From Clostridia bacterium (lineage in GTDB: Bacteria; Bacillota; Clostridia; TANB77; CAG-508): a DNA stretch of 7,235 nucleotides. A model generated the notes under the pieces. It was not told where the DNA came from. It ran no database searches and saw only the letters and a program-made list of their open reading frames with translations. The stretch lies in contig CAAEQN010000073.1 of assembly GCA_900758165.1 (NCBI GenBank), positions 1 to 7,235 of the forward strand, written 5' to 3'. Of this stretch, positions 1 through 5,362 are shown one piece after another (positions within the stretch are counted from its first letter, which is position 1; every line of letters starts with the position of its first letter). The position numbers and the translations under genes were made by a program.

Positions 1-46
1 ATGTTTTTAATTATATCATTTAAGAGAACAAATATTTTTTAGTTGG

Positions 47-91
47 GACATTTTCTCATTTCTTTACTTAAGACATTATCACATTTCTTTC
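47..91. repeat. Tandem near-repeats, possible end of an insertion sequence (IS21-like)
   Basis: Two 20-base units, 47-66 and 72-91, share the pattern GACATT-T-TC-CATTTCTTT and match at 17 of 20 positions by eye, with starts 25 bases apart. Repeated short blocks of this kind near a GGGACA motif are typical of the ends of IS21-family elements, which carry several transposase-binding repeats at each end. No transposase gene is visible, so the element would lie to the left of the window or be lost. The repeat is seen directly; the family is inferred from memory. Confidence 0.35.
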
Positions 92-120
92 ATATTATTT
101 AGTTTTTTTTTTCGTTTTAA

Positions 121-150
121 TTGACAAAATTACATTAAAAGTATTATAAT
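121..150 (+). promoter_or_regulatory. Sigma-A type promoter of tRNA-Lys
   Basis: A perfect -35 box TTGACA (121-126) and a perfect -10 box TATAAT (145-150) are 18 bp apart. The predicted transcription start near 157 is only a few bases before the tRNA (164), as expected for a strong stable-RNA promoter. A poly-T run lies just upstream at 103-112. Confidence 0.85.
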
Positions 151-163
151 ACTAGATGGTGAC

Positions 164-239
164 GCACCATTAGCTCAGTTGGTAGAGCAATTGACTCTTA
201 ATCAAGAGGTCCTCGGTTCGAACCCGAGATGGTGCACCA
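164..239 (+). tRNA. tRNA-Lys (anticodon CTT)
   Basis: The gene folds as a full cloverleaf of 76 nt. The acceptor arm is GCACCAT (164-170) pairing with ATGGTGC (229-235). The D stem is GCTC/GAGC. The anticodon loop CTCTTAA (195-201) carries anticodon CTT at 197-199, which reads the lysine codon AAG. The T arm is CTCGG-TTCGAAC-CCGAG (212-228). The discriminator base is A236 and the 3' CCA (237-239) is encoded in the DNA. One oddity is that the outermost anticodon-stem pair is A190 opposite G206, a mismatch. It has its own consensus promoter and appears to be a single-gene transcript. Confidence 0.95.
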
Positions 240-240
240 T

Positions 241-266
241 AATTGCGATATTTTCATATCGCAATT
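241..266 (+). terminator. Hairpin directly after tRNA-Lys, terminator-like but without T-tract
   Basis: AATTGCGATAT (241-251) pairs perfectly over 11 bp with ATATCGCAATT (256-266) around a TTTC loop. It starts two bases after the tRNA CCA end, so it probably marks the end of the tRNA-Lys transcript. It is not followed by the T-run of a classical intrinsic terminator, so it may act instead as a processing or pause structure. Confidence 0.5.
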
Positions 267-271
267 AATAA

Positions 272-349
272 TTAATGATGAATAATGAAAAATAAATAAT
301 CTTGTTAATAAAACAAAAACACATTTAATTATTCACTATTCATTATTAA
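272..349. repeat. A/T-rich imperfect inverted repeat
   Basis: The left arm 272-296 and the right arm 324-349 are near reverse complements, with about five mismatches and one length difference over about 25 bases and a loop of about 27 bases. Both arms use the motif ATGAATARTGAA. There is no T-run and no coding sense. It could be a small mobile repeat (MITE-like) or chance A/T-rich pairing; the ordered motif favours the former. Confidence 0.45.
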
Positions 350-464
350 CCATTCATTAAAAATTCTAAATATTCTGATAATATTATAAATTCATGTAAT
401 AGTTTAGCATAATTTCCATATACTAAATTATAAATATTTCGTTAATGTTAAGACCAAAATTTTC

Positions 465-600
465 AAATTAGTAGCTCCACGTGTCGGTTGCACTTTTCTT
501 TTCGTGCTTTAGCCTAAGAAAAGAAAATATCCAACCGACAGCAAGATGGAGCGGATTATATATTAATTAGTCTGAACTGTAACAATATTTCTACTAATTT
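465..600. other. Nested long inverted-repeat element, possible structured RNA or mobile repeat
   Basis: Four paired blocks are nested in order. AAATTAGTAG (465-474) pairs with CTACTAATTT (591-600). GCTCCA (474-479) pairs with TGGAGC (547-552). TGTCGGTTG (482-490) pairs with CAACCGACA (532-540). TTTTCTTTTC (494-503) pairs with GAAAAGAAAA (518-527) around a 14-base loop. The blocks are perfect and separated by small internal loops; position 474 can belong to only one of the first two stems. The 474-552 core is far richer in G+C than its surroundings. On the minus strand a TATAAT-like box precedes the core but no convincing -35 was found. It could be a small RNA, a MITE with 10-bp terminal inverted repeats, or a recombination site. 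I do not recognise a known RNA family. Confidence 0.5.
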
Positions 601-611
601 TTATATAGGTC

Positions 612-640
612 TTGACAACAAACATCATTCGTATTATAAT
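612..640 (+). promoter_or_regulatory. Sigma-A type promoter of tRNA-fMet
   Basis: A perfect TTGACA (612-617) and a perfect TATAAT (635-640) are separated by the ideal 17 bp. The tRNA begins 15 bases after the -10 box, so the leader is very short. The -10 region GTATTATAAT is identical to that of the tRNA-Lys promoter. Confidence 0.87.
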
Positions 641-655
641 ATTTTATGCTGATAT

Positions 656-731
<76 letters not shown>

Positions 732-736
732 CTAAT

Positions 737-767
737 AGCAAGTCTTTCGAGATTTGCTTATTTTTTT
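737..767 (+). terminator. Intrinsic terminator of tRNA-fMet with UUCG tetraloop
   Basis: AGCAAGTCT (737-745) pairs with AGATTTGCT (750-758) through nine pairs, one of them G-T. The loop is TTCG, an exceptionally stable tetraloop, and TTATTTTTTT follows. It starts six bases after the tRNA CCA. Confidence 0.9.
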
Positions 768-806
768 ATAAAAAAACCTTCTGCATCAATATTTTTAACC
801 ATATTC

Positions 807-842
807 GCTTACTTTTGTTCACGAGCTATCACAAAAGTAAGC
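807..842. repeat. Perfect 12-bp inverted repeat
   Basis: GCTTACTTTTGT (807-818) and ACAAAAGTAAGC (831-842) are perfect reverse complements separated by 12 bases. No T-run follows on either strand, so it is not an ordinary terminator. The hexamer AGCTAT occurs in the spacer (824-829) and again at 840-845, overlapping the right arm. Possible readings are a protein-binding dyad, a recombinase core site near the tRNA, or a relic of a mobile repeat. Confidence 0.45.
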
Positions 843-853
843 TATGATAAAGT

Positions 854-882
854 AAAAATCGTTGAAATATCAACGATTTTTT
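854..882. terminator. Bidirectional intrinsic terminator
   Basis: AAAAATCGTTGA (854-865) and TCAACGATTTTT (870-881) form a perfect 12-bp stem with an AATA loop. The plus strand leaves through TTTTTT; the minus strand leaves through TTTTT. It would back up the tRNA-fMet terminator and could also stop leftward transcripts that read through 978-1020. Confidence 0.72.
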
Positions 883-927
883 GAGTTTTATCAAATGTCA
901 ATAAATGCCAAAAGTTCCTAAAACCGC

Positions 928-957
928 GAAACAAAAACTCCGTCCCCGTGTCTTAAG
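928..957. repeat. REP-like fragment containing CTCCGTCCCCGTGTC
   Basis: A short, locally G/C-rich stretch lies in very A/T-rich DNA. On the complementary strand it reads as a GACACGGGGACGGAG-type motif followed by a T-rich stretch. From memory, such GGGGACGG motifs recur in Firmicutes genomes next to IS200-like/REP-associated tyrosine transposases. No transposase is visible here and the motif is present once, so it would be a scrap. The family link is inference. Confidence 0.3.
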
Positions 958-977
958 GTATCCCTTTGTCTTTTTTT

Positions 978-1020
978 AATAAAAAAATAAATTAACAATT
1001 TGATAATTGTTAATTTATTT
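978..1020 (-). terminator. Terminator of the leftward operon
   Basis: A perfect 16-bp stem is formed by 985-1000 and 1005-1020 with a TGAT loop. Read on the minus strand, the stem ends in TTTATTT and continues TTTTATT, giving the T-rich tail of an intrinsic terminator. The plus strand has no such tail (GGCTCG follows), so the direction is leftward. It lies about 185 bases after the stop codon of the last operon gene. The stem has few G-C pairs, so termination may be inefficient. Confidence 0.62.
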
Positions 1021-1021
1021 G

Positions 1022-1057
1022 GCTCGTTTGGCACTTCCGTGTGCGAAAAATACGAGC
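1022..1057. repeat. Nested inverted repeat GCTCGT...ACGAGC
   Basis: GCTCGT (1022-1027) pairs with ACGAGC (1052-1057), and inside it GCAC (1031-1034) can pair with GTGC (1041-1044). The element sits directly upstream, in the minus-strand sense, of the 16-bp A/T hairpin, so the two would be adjacent at the 3' end of the leftward mRNA. There is no T-run of its own. It could be a 3' end-stabilising structure or a remnant repeat. Confidence 0.4.
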
Positions 1058-1205
1058 TTGTATTTATAAGTTTATTTTATATTTGATTCTATGGTTATAA
1101 TTTAACATAACTTTTTATATAAATCAAGTGGTTTTGAAAAATTTATTAACAATTTCATTGTAATAGCAAAATCTTCTGCACATTTTGCATATAATATAAA
1201 AAAAA

Positions 1206-2654
1206 TTAATCCATAAAATATTTATCTATTTTTTCCTTTGAATCTAAGATTTCATCGCTTGGTATTTCATATAGCTTTGCCATTTTTATAGAACCTTCAA
1301 ATACTTCTTGAACATTTGTTGAATATAATTTTTCTAAAATCTCCATATATAAAAACACTTCTTGTTTTACTTTCTCAATAAAATCATTATATTCATCTAA
1401 TAAATCTTTCTCTAGAATTTTTATTTCATCACAATATTCTCGAATAATTTCTTGTTCAGCTGTCTTAAAGTTATTTTTAGCAATTTCATACATTTTTAAA
1501 CCTATCGTATTTCCTATGATAGTTCCAATTACTGGAATCGGAATGATAGTTTGTCCTAATATAGAAGATATAGCTGAAACAGAAGCATCTAAGTATAACA
1601 ATTCAGAATTTTCTAAAAGTTCATTCTCTGTAATTTTACCTTTTTTATATAAATAAACCTGTTCTGCCACTCCAAAAGCAGATGTTGTTAACGCATTAGC
1701 AACTGCAGATGGTGTTTTTGCATAATTAGTCAAAGTATATAGACTAGCTCCTCTAACACCTCCCTTCGTAATACTCACTCCTGATTTTTTTATTATCTCT
1801 TGCCAATCTTCTGAAGTAAAATTTTTTATAAGTTTCTTTTCCTTTTTCTTTTTAATTATTAGTGATATAAATGTTGTTCCACCTTCTACTACTGATGAAA
1901 TAGCCGCAACTTTTATTCCTTCACTGAATGTAGGTTTATTTTCATTAACAATTTTATTTCTAATTTCATTATCAGTTTCTTTTATCTTATCTTTTTCTTT
2001 TTTAATAGTATTATTTACAACGTTTTTTTGAACTTCTGAATATTCTAAATTAGCAGGTTCTATAGAGTTAATATCTATAGAATCATCTTTAAAAAATTCA
2101 TTTACTTTTCTCCATTGTTTTAAAGAAAAAGTACCATCACTTGTGGCTAATTTATTAGCTTCATTTTCTGGAATTGCTCTTAAATATTGTATTTTTTCGT
2201 ACTGGTCTTTTGGAATTTGATATTTTCCACCTTCTTTTAAAAAACTAGGATATTTTTTTAGGTGTTCAGCTATTGCACTTAAAGATAGGTCTTTTTGATA
2301 ATATTTTTGCTGAATATTAGTTCCATTTCTTACTAAATCTGCAATTCCATTATCATTTACCCATTCATACACATTATCTTTCCCAATTATGTTTTCTTTG
2401 GCGTTTCCAATTCCTACTTCTGAAATTTCTGCAATAAACCCATGAATTCCCTTTTCGCCTCCACGGTTACTATTAACTAATTTATTAATTTCATTTAAAG
2501 TGGTATCTAAACTTGTAATAGCATTATCTAAATTAATATCTTGTTCATTTAAAGAATTTATTAAATTTTCAAATCTTATAGTATTTAAATACTGTACCCA
2601 AGAAGCAACTGCTTGTTCTTGTGTATATTTTATATTCTTATCATTCATTTTCAT
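1206..2654 (-). CDS. Putative nuclease-like protein with C-terminal hydrophobic/coiled-coil region, uncharacterised
   Basis: This encodes 482 aa. I do not know an assigned function. Seen: a helical N-terminus; a compact conserved-looking domain at about residues 64-155 with HGFIAE (71-76), N84, D106 followed by IQQKYY (114-119) and YQIPKDQYE (145-153); a charged helical linker (about 200-240); hydrophobic stretches at about 244-267 and 355-385 with small-residue spacing (GTIIGNTIG); and a long charged C-terminal helix. The E76/D106/Q115-x-K117 arrangement resembles PD-(D/E)XK nucleases with Q for E. From memory, similar IQ-K-Y domains joined to glycine-zipper tails occur in uncharacterised bacterial proteins. 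The start ATG lies inside the preceding gene (14-nt overlap); an AAAGGG stretch a few bases upstream could serve as ribosome-binding site, and the second ATG (2648) is an alternative. Function is inferred only. Confidence 0.8.
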   Translation of the reverse strand: MKMNDKNIKYTQEQAVASWVQYLNTIRFENLINSLNEQDINLDNAITSLDTTLNEINKLVNSNRGGEKGIHGFIAEISEVGIGNAKENIIGKDNVYEWVNDNGIADLVRNGTNIQQKYYQKDLSLSAIAEHLKKYPSFLKEGGKYQIPKDQYEKIQYLRAIPENEANKLATSDGTFSLKQWRKVNEFFKDDSIDINSIEPANLEYSEVQKNVVNNTIKKEKDKIKETDNEIRNKIVNENKPTFSEGIKVAAISSVVEGGTTFISLIIKKKKEKKLIKNFTSEDWQEIIKKSGVSITKGGVRGASLYTLTNYAKTPSAVANALTTSAFGVAEQVYLYKKGKITENELLENSELLYLDASVSAISSILGQTIIPIPVIGTIIGNTIGLKMYEIAKNNFKTAEQEIIREYCDEIKILEKDLLDEYNDFIEKVKQEVFLYMEILEKLYSTNVQEVFEGSIKMAKLYEIPSDEILDSKEKIDKYFMD

Positions 2655-3615
2655 CTATCCCTTTTTCAATAGATTTTGCAATCGCTTTTGTTTCATTTAC
2701 TATACTTCCTAAAAGCAATTTATCTTCATCACTAATTATTTTATAATCTTTATTAAAAACATATAATGCTTTTTTATAATTTTTAAATATATTGGTATTT
2801 AATGCTTTATTCTCTTCTAATAATATTTTTATTTTTTTAGAAGTTTCTGCTATTTTTTGAGTATTTACTTTTATTTTCTCTATTTCATCTCTTTTTTCTT
2901 TATTGATTTTTCCTTTGTTCTTACTTAAAAGTATAATTGAGGTAAGTAGAGTTGCTCCTGCAATACTCAAACCAATTGGTCCTGCCAATGCTAATAATGC
3001 ACTTCCACCTGCCACACCAGTTCCACCTGCTGCTAAACTTCCTCCACCTAACCATGCAAGTGCGGCATTAGTTGCTGCAGCACCAGATAATGTAGAAATA
3101 GCTGTTCCTGTTGATGCAGTTCCAAATGTAGTAGCTACCCACATTGCAGCACCTGGAGCAAGGTTAAATACTGCTAATCCACCAGCCACTCCAACTCCTG
3201 CTGAAAATGCTGATTTTTGAGTAATTTCTAATTCTTCTTTAGCAAAATCACATCTTTGTTTAAAATTATCCTTTATAATATTTATTTCAGAGATTTCTTT
3301 ATCAAATTCTTTTGGGTGATTTGCAATACTATTAATTAAATATTCCACTTGCTCAACTAAATCTAATGTTTGCTTCCTTAAGTAAAATAATTCTACTCCT
3401 GTATCATTTAAAATACTATATTCTTGATTATATATTGCTACCGCTTTTTCTAATTCTTCATCAAGTATTTTTTTCTTATGTTTCTTTTCATTTTCTATAC
3501 TATTCTTTTTTATGCTATTAGATATTGTGATTTTACCTAGATTATTTTGGATTATTTCATCTTTTTTACTGTCAATTTCATTTATATTGCTTGATATTAA
3601 ATCTTTATTCATCAT
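2641..3615 (-). CDS. Coiled-coil protein with Gly/Ala-rich membrane-active core, uncharacterised
   Basis: This encodes 324 aa. Seen: N-terminal charged helices (about 1-135) predicted as coiled coil; a long hydrophobic Gly/Ala-rich block at about 135-231, with AGVGVAGG, ALAWLGGGSLAAGG and ALAGPIG; then a second charged helical region (about 232-324). This helix-hairpin-helix plan, with glycine-zipper spacing, resembles alpha-helical pore-forming or membrane-inserting proteins. There is no signal peptide, so it would be made in the cytoplasm and insert from inside or act on the inner membrane. The start at 3615 is chosen because GGAGG (minus strand of 3621-3625) lies 5 bases upstream; the adjacent ATG at 3612 is also possible. 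An upstream TTG at 3627 overlaps the Shine-Dalgarno and is unlikely. Its TGA stop overlaps the start of the next gene, which suggests translational coupling and a joint function. Membrane disruption is inference. Confidence 0.82.
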   Translation of the reverse strand: MMNKDLISSNINEIDSKKDEIIQNNLGKITISNSIKKNSIENEKKHKKKILDEELEKAVAIYNQEYSILNDTGVELFYLRKQTLDLVEQVEYLINSIANHPKEFDKEISEINIIKDNFKQRCDFAKEELEITQKSAFSAGVGVAGGLAVFNLAPGAAMWVATTFGTASTGTAISTLSGAAATNAALAWLGGGSLAAGGTGVAGGSALLALAGPIGLSIAGATLLTSIILLSKNKGKINKEKRDEIEKIKVNTQKIAETSKKIKILLEENKALNTNIFKNYKKALYVFNKDYKIISDEDKLLLGSIVNETKAIAKSIEKGIDENE

Positions 3616-3727
3616 AAAATCCTCCAACTCTTAATTAAACTATTTATTTTTTTCATAAATACATATTGTCATTATTATAAATCTATACCTTGTACATAAT
3701 ATTATAATATTATAAACATTGATCTCT
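3616..3727 (-). other. A/T-rich leader between the exonuclease gene and the coiled-coil gene
   Basis: This is the widest gap in the leftward gene run (112 bases). It is nearly pure A/T with several TATAAT-like boxes but no convincing -35 partner, and with A/T-only palindromes rather than a real terminator. It ends in a strong GGAGG ribosome-binding site. A secondary promoter for the last two genes is possible; equally, they may rely on readthrough from the operon promoter. Confidence 0.4.
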
Positions 3728-4801
3728 TTATATATTTTCTATCATATCATAAAAGACATTTTCAGATATTATTTCTATATCTTGTCCTTCAATTTTTAAT
3801 TTCTCTGCTTTCTTTTGCTTGTTACTTTTTCCATCTTTTATAGTTTTACAATAGTCATTATTTCCTAAAATCAAATAATGAGTTTTAGAAGTAACAGAAT
3901 CTCCACATATTCCTCCCAAATTGGCTACAATTTGCATCGCATCTTTTCGTAACATTTTCTCTAATGTTCCTGTAAAAACACAAACTTTACCATACATAGG
4001 GTGTTCTTCGTCAAATTCAGTAGTTTGTGCAACAATTTCTTTTGCTCTTACTGCATTGGATGAATGATGTTTTTTAAATTGATTTTTGAAGTTATCAATA
4101 GTTCCATACTTTTCTATAGCTAAAGATATGAGTTCGTTATAAATATCATTAGTTAAAATACAGTCATTCAATGCTCTATGCTCATTTCTTTTATCCTTAC
4201 TAAAATAACTTATTAAATCATCTAGCCTGTGATGTTTTAGCTCTGGTAATATTTTTCTTGCTATTCTTAGTGTGTCTATATAATTATTAGTTAATGGTTT
4301 TCCAAAATATTCTATATTATTGTCATATAAAAAGTTAATATCAAAATTAACATTATGACCTATTAAAACATCATCCTTTACAAACTCATTAAATGATGGC
4401 AAGACTTCACTAATGTTTGGTGCATTTTGCAACATCTGATTAGTTATCCCTGTTAAGTCTGTTATAAATTCATCTATATACTTGACTTTTTCTCCATTCT
4501 CTACGCAAAAATCTTTTTCATCATTGTCTACAAATATTCTTTGTTTAGGTTTTACTAAATTTGTGTATTGATCAATAACTTTATTATTTCTTACTTTTAA
4601 TGCACTAATTTCTATTATTTCATCATATTTAGAATCTAGTCCTGTTGTTTCTATATCAATAACACAATAATCATTAATAATATCTATCGTGCTAATTCCT
4701 TTTTTATCTCTTTGTAATCTTTTTTCATCTGTTTCATCATCAATTGTTACTTCAACTTTTCCGTCATCATTAATTCTTGTTTTTATTGTAATACCAAACA
4801 T
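3728..4801 (-). CDS. DEDDh-type 3'-5' exonuclease (DnaQ/PolC-epsilon-like) with C-terminal BRCT domain
   Basis: This encodes 357 aa. Seen: a short N-terminal extension (1-44); an exonuclease domain at about 45-228 with motif I VIDIETTGLD (D49, E51), motif II HNVNFD (D154) and motif III HRALNDC (H208, D213), which are the complete DEDDh catalytic residues for two-metal hydrolysis of nucleotides from 3' ends; then a BRCT domain at about 268-354 with VCVFTGTL, the Gly-Gly turn at 296-297 and SKTHYLI, like that of bacterial NAD-dependent DNA ligases. DnaQ-like domains proofread or trim DNA or RNA; BRCT domains bind DNA ends, nicks or phosphoproteins. It is cytoplasmic. The start is supported by AGGAG six bases upstream. 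The gene begins 12 bases after the preceding stop, whose TAA abuts the ribosome-binding site, so the two are surely co-translated. The substrate is unknown; a role in repair or in defence is possible. Confidence 0.93.
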   Translation of the reverse strand: MFGITIKTRINDDGKVEVTIDDETDEKRLQRDKKGISTIDIINDYCVIDIETTGLDSKYDEIIEISALKVRNNKVIDQYTNLVKPKQRIFVDNDEKDFCVENGEKVKYIDEFITDLTGITNQMLQNAPNISEVLPSFNEFVKDDVLIGHNVNFDINFLYDNNIEYFGKPLTNNYIDTLRIARKILPELKHHRLDDLISYFSKDKRNEHRALNDCILTNDIYNELISLAIEKYGTIDNFKNQFKKHHSSNAVRAKEIVAQTTEFDEEHPMYGKVCVFTGTLEKMLRKDAMQIVANLGGICGDSVTSKTHYLILGNNDYCKTIKDGKSNKQKKAEKLKIEGQDIEIISENVFYDMIENI

Positions 4802-4813
4802 ATAAATCTCCTC

Positions 4814-5317
4814 TTATATATTCTTATTTTTTCCATAAAATATTTTCCCAGATTCTAAATTATCTTTATATTGACATCCTCTTGCTAATTTTTTATCTGG
4901 ATTTATGCATTTTAACGCATCTGAACATTCTATATATCTAGAACAGCATCCAAAGTTATCAACAGGTTCATTTAAGTACAAATATTTATATATCTCTTTT
5001 AATTCATTATTTATTTTATTTATATCATTTATGTCGTTAATATATATTTTTACATATAAATCATTTTCTTTATATTTCACCTCATCAAACTTTTTTAATA
5101 ATTCTTCAAGATTTATACTTTCTATTTTTCTAAGTTCAATAAAAATTTTTGTTTTTTGAAATGTAATCTTCAATAAAATATTTTTAAATACATTAAAAGA
5201 AACAGAGCCATTTTTGTTAATATTAAAAGATATTTTTTCTCTTTCGCTTTTAGGAATAATATCATCGCTTATACTTTTTATTATATTTTCTAATATTTCT
5301 AAAATATTTTCTTCCAT
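4814..5317 (-). CDS. Small protein with C-terminal cysteine cluster, probable partner of the exonuclease
   Basis: This encodes 167 aa. The N-terminal two-thirds (1-118) alternates helices and strands, is rich in Lys, Asn, Ile and Glu, and matches no fold I can name. The C-terminal part has five cysteines at 124, 125, 131, 137 and 148 in the arrangement GCCSRYIEC, then CINPDKKLARGC, then a conserved-looking tail with LESGKIFYGKNKN. The spacing suits a zinc- or iron-sulphur-binding module. From memory, this same Cys-rich tail occurs in clostridial proteins linked to DnaQ-like exonucleases; this could not be verified here. The start ATG is preceded by AAGGGGG at close range. It lies 45 bases after the upstream gene and only 12 before the exonuclease gene. 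A nucleic-acid-binding or regulatory partner of the exonuclease is the likely role; metal identity and function are inferred. Confidence 0.85.
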   Translation of the reverse strand: MEENILEILENIIKSISDDIIPKSEREKISFNINKNGSVSFNVFKNILLKITFQKTKIFIELRKIESINLEELLKKFDEVKYKENDLYVKIYINDINDINKINNELKEIYKYLYLNEPVDNFGCCSRYIECSDALKCINPDKKLARGCQYKDNLESGKIFYGKNKNI

Positions 5318-5362
5318 ATTTCCCCCTTAACAAAATCTAAATTTACTTTTTAAAGCTTATAA

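Larger units (their letters stand above)
240..655. other. Gene-free spacer between the two tRNA genes
   Basis: No open reading frame with a credible start and ribosome-binding site is visible on either strand. The 416-base stretch holds, in order: a perfect 11-bp hairpin just after tRNA-Lys (241-266), an A/T-rich imperfect inverted repeat (272-349), a plain A/T-rich stretch with nothing recognisable (about 350-464), a nested paired element (465-600), and the promoter of tRNA-fMet (612-640). These parts are listed separately. Confidence 0.7.
732..1205. other. Gene-free spacer between tRNA-fMet and the minus-strand operon
   Basis: No convincing gene is present on either strand. The 474 bases contain the tRNA-fMet terminator (737-767), a 12-bp inverted repeat (807-842), a bidirectional hairpin (854-882), a REP-like stretch (928-957), a minus-strand terminator for the leftward operon (978-1020) and a nested inverted repeat (1022-1057). 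The stretch 1058-1205 is plain A/T-rich DNA with one unconvincing open frame. The density of hairpins of different types suggests a junction where transcripts converge and where mobile DNA has come and gone. Confidence 0.65.

Noticed and set aside
474..552. T-box riboswitch or integron attC site
   Set aside because: The T-box sequence (a GGTGG-type bulge) and the attC core triplets are missing, and the downstream gene is a tRNA with its own promoter.
1102..1221. Minus-strand open frame just after the 482-aa gene, reading ...AKCAEDFAITMKLLINFS...LYKKLC then TAA
   Set aside because: The peptide looks somewhat protein-like and could be a gene remnant, but there is no start codon with a ribosome-binding site, and the 482-aa gene has a natural stop before it. 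A comparison with homologues would be needed to call a pseudogene or frameshift.
2500..2712. Open frame of 70 codons on the plus strand
   Set aside because: It is antisense to the overlapping ends of two well-supported minus-strand genes, and its Phe/Ser/Cys-rich translation is typical of a shadow frame.
2903..3220. Open frame of 105 codons on the plus strand, Ala/Pro-rich
   Set aside because: It is the antisense reading of the Gly/Ala-rich core of the coiled-coil gene (GCN/GGN codons read backwards give Ala/Pro-rich sequence); no ribosome-binding site.
4905..5159. Open frame of 84 codons on the plus strand
   Set aside because: It is antisense to the Cys-cluster gene, with a Phe/Ser/Ile-rich shadow composition and no start signal.
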